DNA from: Bradyrhizobium centrolobii
GTDB taxonomy: Bacteria > Pseudomonadota > Alphaproteobacteria > Rhizobiales > Xanthobacteraceae
Direction of reading: 5' to 3'
Assembly (NCBI RefSeq): GCF_001641635.1
Contig: NZ_LUUB01000129.1
Location: forward strand, 1 to 64,000
DNA length: 64,000 nt
Shown here: positions 28,967-37,397 of the stretch, piece after piece
How positions within the stretch are numbered: the first letter of the stretch is position 1
How the letters are laid out: every line of letters starts with the position of its first letter
Program-made: the position numbers and the translations under genes
Notes under the pieces: model-generated
Databases searched by the model: none
The model's input: only the letters and a program-made list of their open reading frames with translations
Told to the model about the DNA's origin: nothing

Positions 28967-29042
28967 GCCGCAATAGCTCAGTTGGTAGAGCACGTCATTC
29001 GTAATGACGGGGTCGGGGGTTCGAGTCCCTCTTGCGGCACCA
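28967..29042 (+). tRNA. tRNA-Thr (anticodon CGT)
   Basis: A 76-base cloverleaf with encoded CCA. The acceptor GCCGCAA pairs with TTGCGGC; the anticodon stem CGTCA/TGACG encloses TTCGTAA, anticodon CGT, reading ACG. The T-arm GGGGGTTCGAGTCCCTC is standard. A P4-type integrase starts 190 bp downstream, so its 3' end is the probable insertion site of the island. Confidence 0.97.
29010..29042 (+). other. Presumed attachment site (3' end of tRNA-Thr)
   Basis: Tyrosine integrases of the P4 type usually recombine within the 3' half of a tRNA gene and leave a direct repeat at the far end of the element. Here the intact tRNA adjoins the integrase. I looked by eye for a second copy of the T-arm/acceptor sequence up to about 47.5 kb and found none. 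Confidence 0.5.
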
Positions 29043-29231
29043 CTACTCTTCCGCAGCCGTTCTCCACCGTTCGTTTTCAATGCTCAAGACATTGAAATCG
29101 ATGCTCTTTCACAGCATCCCGCTCGCGCCAGTTCATCCCCGTTCGTTGACAGCCGCAGAAACTGTGGTTCTTTTGGTGGTGCTCGGTTCGACGAGCGATT
29201 CCGAAAAGACCACACTTCGGGAGCGGGGGAC

Positions 29232-30488
29232 ATGGCGGGCGGGAAACTCACGGATAAGGCCATCAAGAACGCGAAGCCAGGCGAGCGGCTCGCAATTCTT
29301 TCTGATGGCAGCGGCCTGCAACTGTGGCTGACGCCGACAGGCGGGAAGCTCTGGAATTACGCCTATCGGTTCAATGGCAAGCGCAAGCGGCTGGCGATCG
29401 GGCCCTACGGCAAGGATCCGGCTGGTGTGCCGCTGGAAGCAGCCAGGAAGCGCAGGGATGAGGCGGCAGGCCTCGTGCGGGACGGTGTGGACCCAGCCAC
29501 TCGGAAGCGGCAGGTGAAGGCCGCGCGGGCGGAGGCGCATGCCAACACGTTCGCGGTGGTGGCGGACGAATTGCTCGATAAGAAGAAGCGAGAAGGCGTC
29601 GCCGATGCGACCGCAGGCAAGTTGGAATGGCTGCTGGGTCTCGCCAAGGCTGATCTGGGGGCGCTACCGATCTCCGATATTTCAGCCGTCGAGATCCTGC
29701 GTGTTCTTCGACCGCTCGAATCGGCGGACAAACTCGAGACGGCCAAGCGCCTGCGAGCGGTCATCGGTTCGGTGTTCCGCTACGCTATCGCCACCGCGCG
29801 CGCCGAGAACGATCCGACACAAGCCCTGCGTGGCGCGATCGCGTCACCGAAACCCCAACACCGTCCCGCGATTACCAATCCGGAGGAGTTCGGGGGCCTC
29901 TTGAGGGCTATCGAGGGCTTTATGGGGCAACGAACAACGAAGGCCGCGCTGCAACTCATGGCGCTGCTCGCTTGTCGCCCCGGCGAATTGCGGCATGCGA
30001 GCTGGACGGAGTTCGATCTCGATCATTGCGCTTGGGAAATTCCCGCCAAGCGAATGAAGATGCGCCGGCCGCATCGCATTCCGCTGCCGGCGCAAGCCGT
30101 GGCTATCCTGAAAGGGCTGCATCCCATCACGGGACACGGCGCCGCCGGGCTGGTGTTCCCGGGCCTGCGTAGCGTGAAGCGGCCGATCAGCGAGAACACG
30201 ATGAACGGCGCTTTACGGCGCATCGGGTTTTCCCAGGAAGAGGCGACCGCGCACGGCTTCCGCTCGACGTTTTCGACGCTGGCCAACGCGAGCGGCAAGT
30301 GGAGCGTCGACGCCATTGAGGCGGCGCTTGCGCATATCGAGCCAAACGCGGTGCGTCGAGCCTACCAGCGGAGCGATTTCTGGGACGAGCGCGTGAAGAT
30401 GATGCAGTGGTGGGCCGAATATCTGGACACGCTGCGGCAAGGCGGTCGCGTATTGCCGTTTAAAAAATCCGCAAATTCTGCCGGATAA
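29232..30488 (+). CDS. Tyrosine-type integrase, P4/DUF4102 family
   Basis: A 418-residue site-specific recombinase. The N-terminal DUF4102 arm-binding domain is seen in LTDKAIKNAKPGERLAILSDGSGLQLWL and RLAIGPYGKDPAGVPLEAARKRRDEA. The catalytic domain has Arg249 in LLACRPGELRHASW, His341-x-x-Arg344 in AHGFRSTFSTLAN, and the nucleophile Tyr378 in VRRAYQR. All key residues are present, so it may be active. The ATG at 29232 gives the usual N-terminus. Directly behind tRNA-Thr(CGT), its likely target. Confidence 0.95.
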   Translation: MAGGKLTDKAIKNAKPGERLAILSDGSGLQLWLTPTGGKLWNYAYRFNGKRKRLAIGPYGKDPAGVPLEAARKRRDEAAGLVRDGVDPATRKRQVKAARAEAHANTFAVVADELLDKKKREGVADATAGKLEWLLGLAKADLGALPISDISAVEILRVLRPLESADKLETAKRLRAVIGSVFRYAIATARAENDPTQALRGAIASPKPQHRPAITNPEEFGGLLRAIEGFMGQRTTKAALQLMALLACRPGELRHASWTEFDLDHCAWEIPAKRMKMRRPHRIPLPAQAVAILKGLHPITGHGAAGLVFPGLRSVKRPISENTMNGALRRIGFSQEEATAHGFRSTFSTLANASGKWSVDAIEAALAHIEPNAVRRAYQRSDFWDERVKMMQWWAEYLDTLRQGGRVLPFKKSANSAG

Positions 30489-30498
30489 AGGGGGAGTG

Positions 30499-31410
30499 AT
30501 GCAGAATCCCCAGGACGGCTGGATTCCGTTGGGACGCGCGGTCTTTCGATTTGGAATTGCCGGCACCAAAGCCTCCGCAACGAGTGAGCCGTCAGCCGGT
30601 GCTGATCTATTTTCGATCGAGGCATTCGAACAGTCCAATGATTGCGATGGAGTCTCAAAGGTCGCGTACGAGCCCGAGCTGTCGACGGTTGAGTATCTCA
30701 CCGAACTTCTTCGAAAGAGTGCCGATGCTTCCAAAGTCGAAATCGATCGAGAAGGGGGGCGGTTTCTGTTCGCCTTCACGCTGTCGGGTGGAGGAGCAGC
30801 ATGCCATGGCGGCCCACCTTGGGCGATCCTGCGGGAGCCGGATGAATCGCTGGAGCTCAATCCGCGACTTGAAGCGCTGTTGAACAACTCAGGTTTAGCC
30901 AGCGACTACGAAGCACCGTACGCAGGCTTCGCCAAGATCGGCGTGGACGAAGCAGCGGAAGGAGCTGGACAGTCAGAAGGTGTGCGTTTTGCGACGGGCC
31001 TCGTTTGGCGAAGGTTCATGCTCCTGGCATTCGATCGCGCGGTCAAGGTGCGTCGGGTGAAGCTATTTGCCCGCTGGCCTTCGACCAACGACGACTTCCA
31101 AGAACTACCGTCAGATATTTGGCCGTTTCTCGACGTCTTGGACTGGGAGCATGGAGTGGCGCGCGACATCCAAGGCGCGCTCTATAGCTCCATCCACGTT
31201 GCAGATTCCGACGATGACGCTCCATCCATATCGGACGAGCCAACGGCGCCCGCGTACCACCTGAAGATACGCCAGGCGGTGAGAGAGCTTTGGCCGACCG
31301 GCGACATGCCGGCGAGTACAAAAGAGCGCAACGCAGCTATCGACGACTGGTTTCGTGAAAAAGGTCAGCGCGGACCTAGCGAGAAAACGATCAGTCGCGC
31401 GCTAAAGTAA
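30499..31410 (+). CDS. Hypothetical island protein with C-terminal HTH-like region
   Basis: A 303-residue protein of unknown function starting at an ATG right behind GGGGGAGTG, 10 bp after the integrase. No domain is recognised in the first 240 residues. The last 50 (AVRELWPTGDMPASTKERNAAIDDWFREKGQRGPSEKTISRAL) resemble a C-terminal helix-turn-helix found on many alphaproteobacterial phage-related proteins. Probably co-transcribed with the integrase. Confidence 0.75.
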   Translation: MQNPQDGWIPLGRAVFRFGIAGTKASATSEPSAGADLFSIEAFEQSNDCDGVSKVAYEPELSTVEYLTELLRKSADASKVEIDREGGRFLFAFTLSGGGAACHGGPPWAILREPDESLELNPRLEALLNNSGLASDYEAPYAGFAKIGVDEAAEGAGQSEGVRFATGLVWRRFMLLAFDRAVKVRRVKLFARWPSTNDDFQELPSDIWPFLDVLDWEHGVARDIQGALYSSIHVADSDDDAPSISDEPTAPAYHLKIRQAVRELWPTGDMPASTKERNAAIDDWFREKGQRGPSEKTISRALK

Positions 31411-31565
31411 GACTGAGGATGATCCGGCTTCCGGTCCTGGGGGGCACTGAAGCGGAAGGCATCGCCCACTGGTGGGGAAGCAGTGCCCCACGCACAGGCA
31501 ACCGAGCTCGACCGCCTGAAACGCCGCGGCTCGAGCGAGTAGAAGTCGGCCAATTCCGGTCAAAT

Positions 31566-31599
31566 GCGGACAGTCCGCACTTGTCAAATGACTGTCCGC
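31566..31599. promoter_or_regulatory. Inverted repeat upstream of an excisionase-like gene
   Basis: GCGGACAGTCCGC (31566-31578) is itself a palindrome, and ACTGTCCGC (31591-31599) repeats its right arm. The two lie about 75 bp ahead of the small HTH gene. The layout fits an operator or an integrase/excisionase accessory site. Confidence 0.45.
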
Positions 31600-31672
31600 C
31601 CACGTCCCGTGATGCTTGCAGCAAGTCACGCTCGATAGAGCGCGGCCTTCACCGTCCGAAAGGAAGTGCTGC

Positions 31673-31885
31673 ATGCGAACTATCCCTGTCCCCGACCAAA
31701 AGGGACCGCCTCCGGCCGCGATGACTCTCCGCGAGTTTTGCGCCTGGTCGCGTCTCGGCAAAACGTCTGCTTATCGCGAGGTCCGCGCCGGCCGCCTCCG
31801 CATCGTGAAGACCGGTGCCAAGACCCTGATCCTCATGAGCGATGCCGAAGCTTGGCTGCGCTCGCTGCCCACTGCGGCTGCCTAG
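31673..31885 (+). CDS. Small HTH (excisionase/MerR-like) protein
   Basis: A 70-residue protein with MTLREFCAWSRLGKTSAYREVRAGRLRIVKTGAKTLILMSDAEAWLRSL, the helix-turn-helix-wing pattern of excisionases and AlpA-like regulators. The ATG at 31673 follows AAAGGAAG. Next to an integrase it may act as a recombination directionality factor or a transcriptional regulator. Confidence 0.85.
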   Translation: MRTIPVPDQKGPPPAAMTLREFCAWSRLGKTSAYREVRAGRLRIVKTGAKTLILMSDAEAWLRSLPTAAA

Positions 31886-31981
31886 CTCCCAAAACCCTCA
31901 ATCGTCGCCCTCGCTGGAGCCTTCTCGGAACGAGAAGGCCCGCGCCACCTGCAAGTGGACACGGGCCAAAGGTCACTCAAC

Positions 31982-32176
31982 ATGAAAACCAATACCGAAG
32001 GCGCCTTCCACGCGCAATCCGTTCCCAATCCTCCCTTCCTCGATTCGCGCATCGGCGTCGGCCGTCCGAGCCCGATCACGGTAGGAGGTCGCTTCATTGC
32101 GCGCCGATACCACGTCGCTCCCGGTCTCGCTGACACGATCGCGGCTCTCGCCGGCTTCGAGCAGGAGGCCCACTAA
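31982..32176 (+). CDS. Hypothetical protein, phage-module type
   Basis: A 64-residue protein with no recognised domain: FLDSRIGVGRPSPITVGGRFIARRYHVAPGLADTIAALAGFEQEAH. Its stop overlaps the next start as TAATG, which supports real translation. It is the second of five tightly packed plus-strand genes of phage character. Confidence 0.7.
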   Translation: MKTNTEGAFHAQSVPNPPFLDSRIGVGRPSPITVGGRFIARRYHVAPGLADTIAALAGFEQEAH

Positions 32177-32478
32177 TGCCGTCGTACCCTGACAATCCGG
32201 GTTGGAAGGCAGCCGGCACCAGCGAAGATGCCGCCCAGGAGATCACCAGCCACGCCAAGACCGTGCGCGGCCGCGTGCTTGGATTCCTGACAAAGCGCCA
32301 TCCAGGCGCGTTCAGCGCCGACGAAATTGCTGCTGCCCTGGACGAGAACATCCTGACAGTGCGCCCGCGCGTGTCGGAGCTGCGCCGTAGCGACCTGATC
32401 GAGCCGACCGGGGAGCGCCGCGCCAACAAGTCCGGCATGAGCGCGACGTGCTGGCGCGCCAAAGGGGGTGCCTCGTGA
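32176..32478 (+). CDS. Winged-helix-like small protein
   Basis: A 100-residue protein. Residues about 32-80 (VRGRVLGFLTKRHPGAFSADEIAAALDENILTVRPRVSELRRSDLIEPTGE) look like a winged helix-turn-helix found in phage replication modules. Start and stop overlap the neighbouring frames (TAATG upstream, GTGA downstream), indicating coupled translation. Confidence 0.8.
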   Translation: MPSYPDNPGWKAAGTSEDAAQEITSHAKTVRGRVLGFLTKRHPGAFSADEIAAALDENILTVRPRVSELRRSDLIEPTGERRANKSGMSATCWRAKGGAS

Positions 32479-33563
32479 AGCCGGACCCGTTGACCCCTCC
32501 TGACTGCGACCTGCGTGATTTTTCCTGGATGCCGCTCGATGTCGTCCGGCTGCGCGACAGCGATCTTACCGTGCTGGCGAGCGGTGAAGCCTTCCGGGCC
32601 GCTGTGCTGCTCTGGTGCGCCTCCTGGCACCAGATGCCAGCCGCCTCGATACCTAACGACGAGCGGATCCTGGCCAAGCTTGCCGGCTACGGCCGCGATG
32701 TCGAGAGCTGGGCCAAGGTCCGTGACGATGCACTGCATGGCTTCGTCGAGTGCTCCGATGGCCGCCTGTACCACCCGGTAGTGGCCGAGAAGGCGCTCGA
32801 GGCTGACGATCACCGCAAGAAGCAAAGGGAGCGAACACTGAAAGCCACCGAGGCGCGACGTGGCGGTAAACGTGACGATGCCCGTAACGATGATCGTATC
32901 GAATATCGCAATGGGAAACGTGGGGATAATCACAACAAGAAACGTCGCGGTGCTCGTAACGAGGGGGACCTGACCGGACCTAACCTGACCAAAACTACTA
33001 CCGAATCCAGTGAGAGAGTTACGCCCACTACTGCCGACGAGCCGCCGGCTCCGCCGTCGGAAACTCTCTCCGCGAAAGCAGGCGAGGTCCCCGAAGGGAA
33101 ACCAGTCTCGACCGGATCGCTCATCGGCAAGCCCCTGCCCTCGGATTGGACGCCGAACGATCAGCTTTGCGAGGAGGTCAAATCCACCTTCGGCATGACC
33201 GACGCCGATCTCCAGGCCGAGCTTCCCGCTTTTCACGCGCTCAATGCCCAGCGCGGCACGTTCTCGAACAACTGGGATTCCACCTTCCAGCTGTTCTGCA
33301 AGCGCTGGAAGGAGCACCGCGACAAGCAGGCGGCCCCGCGCGCGCAGTTGAACCGCATGCCGGGGTCCGGTGATCGCTTTGTGCCCGGCCCTGCAGATTG
33401 GGACAAGGCCGCCGAGCTCTACGGGAAGACCGGCAGATGGCCGCGCGAGCATGGGCCTGATCCGATGTCGCCGGCCTGCAAGTGCCCGGTTGAGATCCTG
33501 CGCAAGCACGGCATCAACGAGAAGGGGGAACGGCGCATTCCATCGCGGAAGGTGTCGGCGTAA
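32475..33563 (+). CDS. DUF1376-type phage replication-related protein
   Basis: A 362-residue protein beginning at a GTG that overlaps the previous stop. The N-terminus DFSWMPLDVVRLRDSDLTVLASGEAFRAAVLLWCASW..PAASIPNDERILAKLAG is the DUF1376 pattern of phage and prophage replication-initiator proteins. A long charged linker (about 105-200) is rich in arginine, lysine and asparagine. The C-terminal block WTPNDQLCEEVKSTFGMTDADLQAELPAFHALNAQRGTFSNNWDSTFQLFCKRW resembles the DnaT-like domain of primosomal proteins. Likely remnant replication gene of a prophage. Confidence 0.8.
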   Translation: MKPDPLTPPDCDLRDFSWMPLDVVRLRDSDLTVLASGEAFRAAVLLWCASWHQMPAASIPNDERILAKLAGYGRDVESWAKVRDDALHGFVECSDGRLYHPVVAEKALEADDHRKKQRERTLKATEARRGGKRDDARNDDRIEYRNGKRGDNHNKKRRGARNEGDLTGPNLTKTTTESSERVTPTTADEPPAPPSETLSAKAGEVPEGKPVSTGSLIGKPLPSDWTPNDQLCEEVKSTFGMTDADLQAELPAFHALNAQRGTFSNNWDSTFQLFCKRWKEHRDKQAAPRAQLNRMPGSGDRFVPGPADWDKAAELYGKTGRWPREHGPDPMSPACKCPVEILRKHGINEKGERRIPSRKVSA

Positions 33564-34054
33564 TGGCTGAGGACACTTCCGCCTCCGTTATTTCTCTTCA
33601 TCAGGTCCCGCGTGAAAGGAAGGACAAAACGGCGGCCGCGCGCGCCAAGGCCTACCGGCAGCGTAAAAGGCAGCAGGCGAAGCTGGCCACCTCCGCCGAG
33701 GGCGAACCTTCATTCTCCGAGTATTTGACCCCACCGGAGCTTCGGGTTGGCTTTGCAGCCGCCAACATCGGCGACGTGACGCTGGCGCGTGCGTCGCGCG
33801 TCACGCCGGCCGTCACGACCGCGCAAGCGGCGTTGTTGGACGCCATGTCGGTCCGCGACGGGGAGTGCAAGGGGGGCGTGGGCAGGTTCTGCCGGAAGTG
33901 CGAAGCGGCGGTCGCGGAGCGCCGCCAGGCACTCCAGTCCGAAATGGCGTTTGTCCGCAATCTGCGGATCCCTAAACTGGCGGAGCCATCAGGCTGGTCA
34001 GCTGGAGCTTCCGCGGCGCATTGCGGCCGTCCCCCGAAGACTTCGCCATGCTGA
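33563..34054 (+). CDS. Hypothetical protein, last gene of the phage-like module
   Basis: A 163-residue protein whose ATG overlaps the preceding stop (TAATG). A basic stretch KDKTAAARAKAYRQRKRQQAKL near the N-terminus looks like a DNA-contacting helix; residues about 125-137 hold CRKCEAAVAERRQALQ. The last 25 residues change character, so the true C-terminus may be lost by a frameshift near 33990. Function unknown. Confidence 0.6.
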   Translation: MAEDTSASVISLHQVPRERKDKTAAARAKAYRQRKRQQAKLATSAEGEPSFSEYLTPPELRVGFAAANIGDVTLARASRVTPAVTTAQAALLDAMSVRDGECKGGVGRFCRKCEAAVAERRQALQSEMAFVRNLRIPKLAEPSGWSAGASAAHCGRPPKTSPC

Positions 34055-34137
34055 GGCTCATCCTGTTGGCCCTGCTGCCGCAGGTCGGCGGAGTGATGAT
34101 CGGGCACAATTCGCGGTGGCGCAGCCTCCCGAGGAAT

Positions 34138-34308
34138 TTAGCTTGCGCGCAAAAGGGCCGCGACGACGCCGAAACCACCCGCGCAACTGAGCAGATAGGT
34201 CGGTCTTCCGATCCAGCCCGCGTCGCTGGCAAGCGACGCGGGCATGCTCTCCCACAGGCTTAGCGCCAGCAAGACTGTCGCTACGGTCACACAAATAGCT
34301 CTGAGCAT
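34138..34308 (-). CDS. Small membrane protein
   Basis: A 56-residue protein with two hydrophobic segments (AICVTVATVLLALSLW and TYLLSCAGGFGVVAALL). The ATG at 34308 follows GGAGTGGATCGG. It reads against the phage-like module. Function unknown. Confidence 0.55.
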   Translation of the reverse strand: MLRAICVTVATVLLALSLWESMPASLASDAGWIGRPTYLLSCAGGFGVVAALLRAS

Positions 34309-34453
34309 CCGATCCACTCCGTTCTCGCCAGGGCCTGATTGCAGTGGCGTGCCTGCGACCGTCCTGTGCCGGACGGCAAGCGGCAAGGGGATCGTTCTGA
34401 AGCCGCTGTTGCGGGTGGTATTGGCAAGAAGCCAAATGATGGCTAGGCCGCGC

Positions 34454-34813
34454 TCACGGGTCTCGATGCTTGGTCCGCCAGTTCTTGCCTGCTTCTATAA
34501 GTGACGGATCGTTTAGGAGTTCGGCTGCTCGTCTCCACATGGACTCCTGGCTAGGAGCCTCGGATTTCAAAATGCGGCGTTTTGCCGGCGCGCAGCGGCC
34601 GGAGGTATATCGGCGTTTGATATCCTCCCTGAGAGCCTTCTCGATCCGCGTGATGTCGGACGGGTGGAATATCCGCTTCCTGCCCACGGGTGTGCAATAG
34701 GGCTCGCCGGCGGCATCCACCGGATGGGCCCGCAGCCACTCCTGCAGCCAGCGGACGGTGACGTGGAGGGCGTTGGCGACTTGCTCGATCTCGAGACGCT
34801 GGCGAAGGGGCAT
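34454..34813 (-). CDS. HTH-type small protein
   Basis: A 119-residue protein starting LRQRLEIEQVANALHVTVRWLQEWLRAHPVDAAGEPYCTPVGRKRIFHPSDITRIEKALRED, a helix-turn-helix with wing like excisionases. Upstream GGGGGAG supports the ATG at 34813. Probable regulator or directionality factor of a decayed second element, transcribed with the neighbouring reverse-strand small genes. Confidence 0.75.
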   Translation of the reverse strand: MPLRQRLEIEQVANALHVTVRWLQEWLRAHPVDAAGEPYCTPVGRKRIFHPSDITRIEKALREDIKRRYTSGRCAPAKRRILKSEAPSQESMWRRAAELLNDPSLIEAGKNWRTKHRDP

Positions 34814-34877
34814 CAGGACCACTCCCCCGGCGTATGGCCTCGCTGGACGCGATCTATACGTTGAGCGTTCATCCTGC

Positions 34878-35072
34878 CTAATCCTTCCATTTGGAGTCGG
34901 GATCATCGTTAGCGTCCGGCTGGACGAGGGAACGAGTGTCGATCGGCCGGTCGCTGATTATCAGGGTGCCGTCGGATTTCACTCCAACTACGAACAGGCC
35001 AGCCCGTTGGACGCCACGGATGGCGCGCGCAAGCGAACACTCGGTGGTAGGGCTTTGCTCATGAAAGCTCAT
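34878..35072 (-). CDS. Small hypothetical protein of phage-remnant type
   Basis: A 64-residue protein, CSLARAIRGVQRAGLFVVGVKSDGTLIISDRPIDTRSLV, with the helix plus two-strand pattern (AxRAxQ.AGL.V..V..DGTI.I) found in many small genes of Bradyrhizobium islands. The start could be the ATG at 35072 or one a few codons upstream. 64 bp upstream of the HTH gene, same strand. Confidence 0.65.
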   Translation of the reverse strand: MSFHEQSPTTECSLARAIRGVQRAGLFVVGVKSDGTLIISDRPIDTRSLVQPDANDDPDSKWKD

Positions 35073-35509
35073 CCGGCGCGGGCAGGAGATCATTCGTGGT
35101 AAAAAGTGAAGCGAGAAAACTGCGATCTTACGAAGATAGTTGGCGTTTGTGTCCCCGTAATGCCCGCAGTTCACCGCCGATCTGCGCGCGCCTAGCCGCG
35201 CACGGGCGTCATATGCCGCAGAGTTGTGCCCCCGTCCGACGCCCTCCGCCGCGTGGTGAAACTGATTGCCGGTTAGTCCCTGACCGATCCGAGGATCACC
35301 GGGACTGAGGTTGTCGATCCGATGCCGTCGGCCATACGGGCGAGCTCCGTCTCGATGATGATGCGCGTGCGCACCGGCTTCAGCCCAGGGGGAATCCCGC
35401 CCCTGTTGCCGTGCTGCCTATCCTTGGTCATCGCCCTGACGTCGACCTTGGGCTCGCCCACGGTATGTGATGGCCAGACTGGAGGGAGATTAATGCCGGC
35501 CCCAGGTGA
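35073..35509. other. Gap without a convincing gene
   Basis: Only short frames are open. The least unlikely is a reverse-strand frame at 35273-35461 with a GTG start and no clear Shine-Dalgarno; I do not call it. The sequence separates the reverse-strand phage remnants from the recombinase fragment. Confidence 0.4.
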
Positions 35510-35831
35510 TGGACCCGGAGCCGGCTTCGCACGAATCAGGCTGAGCTAAACAGTCTCACCGTCCCAGCCGGTGTCCCACAATTTATTGGGACGACTCGAA
35601 AGGCGCGACCGGTTAAGGGGCGAAAGAGCTACGCTGAGATCGATCAAAGAGACAATGCGGGCCGGATGATAGCTCTGGTCAAGCGACTAAGGCGGAAGCG
35701 CCCCGAGGGCGGCCGCCGATCTCTGAGCGACATCTCGACAGAACTCGAAAAGGCAGGCTTTACCAGCGCGACTGGCAAGGCCATTTGCCGGCACCGTAAT
35801 TGCCCGTATGCTCGGCGAGATCGAGACATGA
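35510..35831 (+). pseudogene. Frameshifted recombinase C-terminal fragment
   Basis: The frame from 35510 reads ...VPAGVPQFIGTTRKARP then AEIDQRDNAGRMIALVKRLRRK and RRSLSDISTELEKAGFTSATGK. That is the tail of serine-recombinase-like proteins (repeat of 'RSLRAIAxELAxAG.....GKPF'). An extra G at about 35780 breaks it; removing it restores PFAGTVIARMLGEIE and a stop at 35829-35831. No catalytic domain is present upstream and no start codon fits, so this is a truncated, frameshifted remnant. Confidence 0.65.
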
Positions 35832-35882
35832 TAAGCGATGCCGAGACTGGTTGGGCTGCAAAGAAGTGTGTTGGCGGGGGAA

Positions 35883-37397
35883 ATGTTAGATAAATCAGTG
35901 CGTTGGATGTCACTCGAAGAGCTCGAACGGCATCTTTGGCAGGCGGCGGACATCCTGCGCGGCCATGTCGATGCGGGGAAGTTCAAGGACTACATCTTTG
36001 CGCTCCTATTTTATCGTCGGCTGTGCGACGTGTGGGACGAGGAGTTCGAGGTTCTACTCGCCAAGACCGGTGACCGGGAGGAGGCAGCCGATCCTGATGA
36101 GCATCGCTTCCATATCCCGCCGCCGCATCACTGGAATGCAGTCAGGAAGCACGCGACCCAAATTGGCCAGCATCTGAACAATGCTTTCGCGGCCATCGAA
36201 GACGCCAACCTGCGTCTGCGCGGCGTTTTCGGCGATGTGGACTTCGCCAATCAGGAACGCTTCCCTGACGCGCGCCTGGAGAGATTGCTCGCCCACTTCG
36301 AAAAGCACCGGCTCAGGAACAGTGACGTGCCGCCCGACATCCTGGGCGACGCCTACATGTATCTGATCGAACAGTTCGCGGAGGGCGCGGGCAAGAAGGG
36401 CGGTGAGTTCTACACACCCCGGCAGCTTGTGAAGCTGATCGTCGAGTGCCTTGATCCCCAGCCGGGAATGTCGATCTACGATCCGACGTGCGGCTCTGGC
36501 GGCATGCTGCTGGAAGCGGTTCAACACCTCAAGAACAGAGGCCAAGACCCCCGCAGTCTTTCGCTCTATGGGCAGGAGAAGGAGCTAGACACTTGGGCCA
36601 TCGCCCAGATCAACCTGTTCCTTCACGACATCGACGACGCTTTCATCGCCAAGGGCGACACTATCCTCGACCCTAAACGATACGATCCGCGCGCACAGGA
36701 GTTCACGCCCGGCATCGGGGCCTATGATCGGGTGATGGCCAATCCGCCCTTCTCACAGAAGGTCTGGGGTCACGAGGTCTGGACCAACGGCGATCCGTTC
36801 GGCCGTGACGTCTATGGTGCGCCGCCAAGGGGTTATGGCGACCTTGCTTTCGTCCAGCACATGATCGCTTCGCTGAAAGACGACGGCATGCTGGGCGTGG
36901 TCGTACCGCACGGCGTGCTGTTCCGAGGCGGCGCCGAAGGTCGCATTCGCGAGGCCATGCTGAAGGCCGATATCATCGAGGCGGTGATCGGACTAGCTCC
37001 CAACCTTTTCTACGGCGCGGGCATCCCGGCGGCGGTCCTAATCATCCGAAAGGCCAAGCCAGCCGCGCGGAAGAGAAAAGTGCTAGTCGTAAACGGCGAC
37101 GCAACCTTCACGCCAGGCAAGGCGCAGAACCACCTTACCGACGCCAATGTGCGGACGCTGGCCGACGCCTTCCGCGGCTTCGCTGAAGTCGAGAGGCTGG
37201 CACGCGCGGTGTCCGTCGATGAGATCGAGGCGAACGGCTTCAACTTAAACATTAGCCGCTACGTCCAGACCGGCGCGGACGCCGAGGCCATGGATGTCGC
37301 CGCCGAAGCGGCCAAGCTCCAAGACCTGATAGCCAAGCGCGACGAGGCCGAGGCGGTGATGTTTGGGCACCTCAAGAGACTCGGCTATGTCGGGTGA
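35883..37397 (+). CDS. hsdM: Type I restriction-modification methyltransferase subunit
   Basis: A 504-residue HsdM. An N-terminal helical domain (SLEELERHLWQAADILRGHVDAGKFKDYIFALLFYRRLCDVWDE) precedes an N6-adenine methyltransferase. It has KKGGEFYTPRQLVKLIVE, the SAM motif DPTCGSGGM (from Asp200), and the catalytic NPPF (from Asn287). With two HsdM and one HsdS it methylates the host site. The ATG at 35883 follows GGCGGGGGAA. First gene of a coupled operon of four. Confidence 0.97.
   Translation: MLDKSVRWMSLEELERHLWQAADILRGHVDAGKFKDYIFALLFYRRLCDVWDEEFEVLLAKTGDREEAADPDEHRFHIPPPHHWNAVRKHATQIGQHLNNAFAAIEDANLRLRGVFGDVDFANQERFPDARLERLLAHFEKHRLRNSDVPPDILGDAYMYLIEQFAEGAGKKGGEFYTPRQLVKLIVECLDPQPGMSIYDPTCGSGGMLLEAVQHLKNRGQDPRSLSLYGQEKELDTWAIAQINLFLHDIDDAFIAKGDTILDPKRYDPRAQEFTPGIGAYDRVMANPPFSQKVWGHEVWTNGDPFGRDVYGAPPRGYGDLAFVQHMIASLKDDGMLGVVVPHGVLFRGGAEGRIREAMLKADIIEAVIGLAPNLFYGAGIPAAVLIIRKAKPAARKRKVLVVNGDATFTPGKAQNHLTDANVRTLADAFRGFAEVERLARAVSVDEIEANGFNLNISRYVQTGADAEAMDVAAEAAKLQDLIAKRDEAEAVMFGHLKRLGYVG

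Noticed and set aside
35273..35461. A 62-codon reverse-strand frame
   Set aside because: GTG start without Shine-Dalgarno and no recognisable family; kept only as a note for the gap.
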